From positions 310,001-374,000 of the forward strand of contig NZ_JACOGF010000003.1 of the NCBI RefSeq assembly GCF_014284335.1: a stretch of 64,000 nucleotides of DNA, written 5' to 3'. Positions 62,374-64,000 of this stretch are shown here, in pieces. Source of the DNA: Undibacterium hunanense. Its GTDB lineage: Bacteria; Pseudomonadota; Gammaproteobacteria; Burkholderiales; Burkholderiaceae_D. Positions within the stretch are counted from its first letter, which is position 1. The number at the start of each line of letters is the position of its first letter. Under the pieces are notes generated by a model, which did not search any database, was not told the DNA's origin, and worked only from the letters and a program-made list of their open reading frames with translations. A program made the translations under genes and the position numbers.

Positions 62374-64000
62374 ATGGCAACCGCAGAAAATACCGTACTT
62401 GCCCCACCAGGCCCTGTTCTTCCGAATATCTTCGGATTACAGCAAACACCTGCCATTCGCAATATCTTGCTGGCCGTGGGTGCTGCCATCACATTGGCTA
62501 TCATGGTGGGTGTATGGCTGTGGAGCCAGCAGCCGGATTACAAGGTCCTGTTTTCCAACTTCAATGACAGAGATGGCGGCGCCATCGTCGCATCCTTGCA
62601 GCAATTGAATGTGCCCTACAAATACTCCGACGGCGGCAATGCCATTCTGGTGCCTGCCAACCAGGTCCATGATGCGCGCCTGAAACTGGCGGCACAAGGC
62701 TTGCCCAAGGGTGGCAATGTCGGCTTTGAACTTATGGAAAACCAAAAACTGGGGATTTCGCAATTCCTGGAACAAGTCAATTTTCAACGCGCGCTGGAAG
62801 GCGAACTGGCACGTTCCATACAGGCAGTTTCTGCGGTGCAGACCGCACGTGTGCATCTGGCCATACCCAAATCATCGGTCTTCATCCGTGATCAGCAAAA
62901 GCCCACTGCGTCGGTTTTGCTGAATCTTTACCCCAGCCGCGTGCTGGATCAGCAACAGGTCAGCGCCATTATCCATCTGGTCGCCAGCAGTGTGCCGGAA
63001 CTGTCGGCCAAGAGCGTCACCATCGTTGACCAGAATGGCAATCTACTGTCTGATCCCAGCAAACAGATGGCGAATAATAATCTTGACCCTTCGCAACTGA
63101 AGTATGTGCAGGAATATCAGCAAAACATCGTCAAACGCATAGAATCCATTATTTCGCCTATTGTCGGCTCCAGCAATGTGCGGGCTGAAGCGACGGCGGA
63201 TATTGATTTTTCCAGGTCAGAACAGGCAGCTGAAAGTTATCGCCCCAACTCACCGCCGGAAGCATCCACCATCCGCAGCCAGCAAACCAGCGAGTCCTAT
63301 AATAAATCTGCCAACCCCTCGGGTATACCTGGCGCATTGAGCAACCAGCCCCCCGTACCGGCGACAGCACCTATCGTTGCCAGCGCAGCCGCGACTGGTC
63401 AGGCAGGTGCAGCGAATGCCGGTTTGATGCAGAAGGACTCGACCACCAATTTTGAGGTAGACAAGACCATCAAATACACCCAGCAGCCCATGGGTGGCGT
63501 CAAACGCCTGTCGGTGGCCATCGTGGTTAATTACAGGACAGAAACTGATAAGGCAGGGAAAACCTCAACCCGCCCTCTGACGGACATAGAAAAAACACAA
63601 ATTACTGATCTTGCCAGGGAAGCCATGGGCTTCAACAAAGATCGTGGTGATACCCTGAATGTGGTCAATAGTCCCTTTGCCAGCCCTGAAAAAGAAACTA
63701 TAGTGGAATTACCACTGTGGAAACAGCCAGATGTCATTCAGATGGCAAAGGAATTTGGTAAATATGCACTTGCTGCACTGGTATTGGCTTACCTGTTTTT
63801 TGGTTACCTCAAACCCATGTTGTATAAGATAATGGGCAAGGACAAGGAAACACTGGAAGCGCTGGAAGCGGAAAAACAGAAAGTCCTGGAAGAAGAACAG
63901 CGCGAGGAAGAAGAAGCCGCCATCGTCAATCTTTCCAAAGAGGCTGAACAGCAGAATACGCGTCAGGGTTCCAGCTATGAAATGAATCTGGAAATGGCAA
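62374..64000 (+). CDS. fliF: Flagellar M-ring protein FliF, partial (runs off the window)
   Basis: The first 542 residues of the MS-ring protein. One membrane helix is at about 27-52 (NILLAVGAAITLAIMVGVWL), followed by ring-building YscJ/FliF domains (DYKVLFSNFNDRDGGAIVAS, SVQTARVHLAIPKSSVFIRD-like, SAIIHLVASSVPELSAKSVT). A Pro/Ala-rich variable loop lies near 300-350, and a second membrane helix near 455-475 (YALAALVLAYLFFGYLKPML). The cytoplasmic FliG-binding C-terminus is just beginning when the window ends. The ATG follows a short AGG element. It should lead a fliFGHIJ operon. Confidence 0.96.
   Translation, partial: MATAENTVLAPPGPVLPNIFGLQQTPAIRNILLAVGAAITLAIMVGVWLWSQQPDYKVLFSNFNDRDGGAIVASLQQLNVPYKYSDGGNAILVPANQVHDARLKLAAQGLPKGGNVGFELMENQKLGISQFLEQVNFQRALEGELARSIQAVSAVQTARVHLAIPKSSVFIRDQQKPTASVLLNLYPSRVLDQQQVSAIIHLVASSVPELSAKSVTIVDQNGNLLSDPSKQMANNNLDPSQLKYVQEYQQNIVKRIESIISPIVGSSNVRAEATADIDFSRSEQAAESYRPNSPPEASTIRSQQTSESYNKSANPSGIPGALSNQPPVPATAPIVASAAATGQAGAANAGLMQKDSTTNFEVDKTIKYTQQPMGGVKRLSVAIVVNYRTETDKAGKTSTRPLTDIEKTQITDLAREAMGFNKDRGDTLNVVNSPFASPEKETIVELPLWKQPDVIQMAKEFGKYALAALVLAYLFFGYLKPMLYKIMGKDKETLEALEAEKQKVLEEEQREEEEAAIVNLSKEAEQQNTRQGSSYEMNLEMA

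Noticed and set aside
61806-64000. fliE and fliF in opposite directions as an anomaly
   Set aside because: The same divergent arrangement is normal in enteric bacteria and many other proteobacteria.

Overview
The window looks like chromosomal DNA of a betaproteobacterium, most probably Oxalobacteraceae (Undibacterium/Herminiimonas-like). This is inferred from gene order and protein style only: a kinase/PP2C-rph-rdgB-hemW block divergent from yicC-gmk-rpoZ-spoT, and a fliC-flaG-fliD-fliS-fliT-fliK-flhB'-ycgR-fliE/fliF flagellar cluster.

Layout. (1) 1-4.4 kb, minus strand: a compact type II secretion/pseudopilus operon (gspG, gspF, gspE, a PilM/GspL-like and a PilN/GspM-like gene that leaves the window). 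(2) 4.9-15 kb: signalling genes, namely a GAF-GGDEF-EAL protein, a methyl-accepting chemotaxis protein, a LysE-type exporter divergent from a GlxA-like AraC regulator, a small SHOCT lipoprotein, and a propeller-type membrane diguanylate cyclase. (3) 15-29.8 kb: an accessory island ending at tRNA-Ser(UGA), beside which lies the C-terminus of a tyrosine integrase. It holds small AT-rich immunity-like genes, a CPCC protein, a broken sigma factor, an unusual three-gene secreted RHS system with a Gly-rich toxin-like tip and a membrane immunity candidate, phage antirepressor and IS21 debris, and a beheaded leucine-rich-repeat gene. (4) 29.8-33 kb: a two-gene c-di-GMP unit (EAL-HDOD, PAS-GGDEF-EAL). 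(5) 33-43 kb: housekeeping genes hemW, rdgB, rph, PP2C, kinase, yicC, gmk, rpoZ, spoT, greB. (6) 43-45.7 kb: a NarL-type response regulator and a soluble diguanylate cyclase. (7) 45.7-53.8 kb: an eight-gene minus-strand operon for a CDP-linked branched deoxysugar plus a TPR/GT41 (O-GlcNAc-transferase-like) glycosyltransferase. (8) 54.2-64 kb: flagellin and late flagellar genes with two well-formed sigma-28 promoters.

How it fits together. The sugar operon lies directly upstream of, and divergent from, flagellin, which suggests that the GT41 enzyme glycosylates flagellin with the CDP-derived sugar. At least four proteins make or degrade c-di-GMP, and YcgR in the flagellar cluster is a receptor for it. 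The most novel-looking part is the RHS locus. One RHS shell appears to be cut at repeat boundaries into three consecutive genes, each with its own Sec signal peptide. The last gene carries Ig-like modules, the RHS core and a 140-residue tip, followed by a four-helix membrane protein that could be the immunity factor. No database search was possible; family names rest on recognised motifs and gene context.
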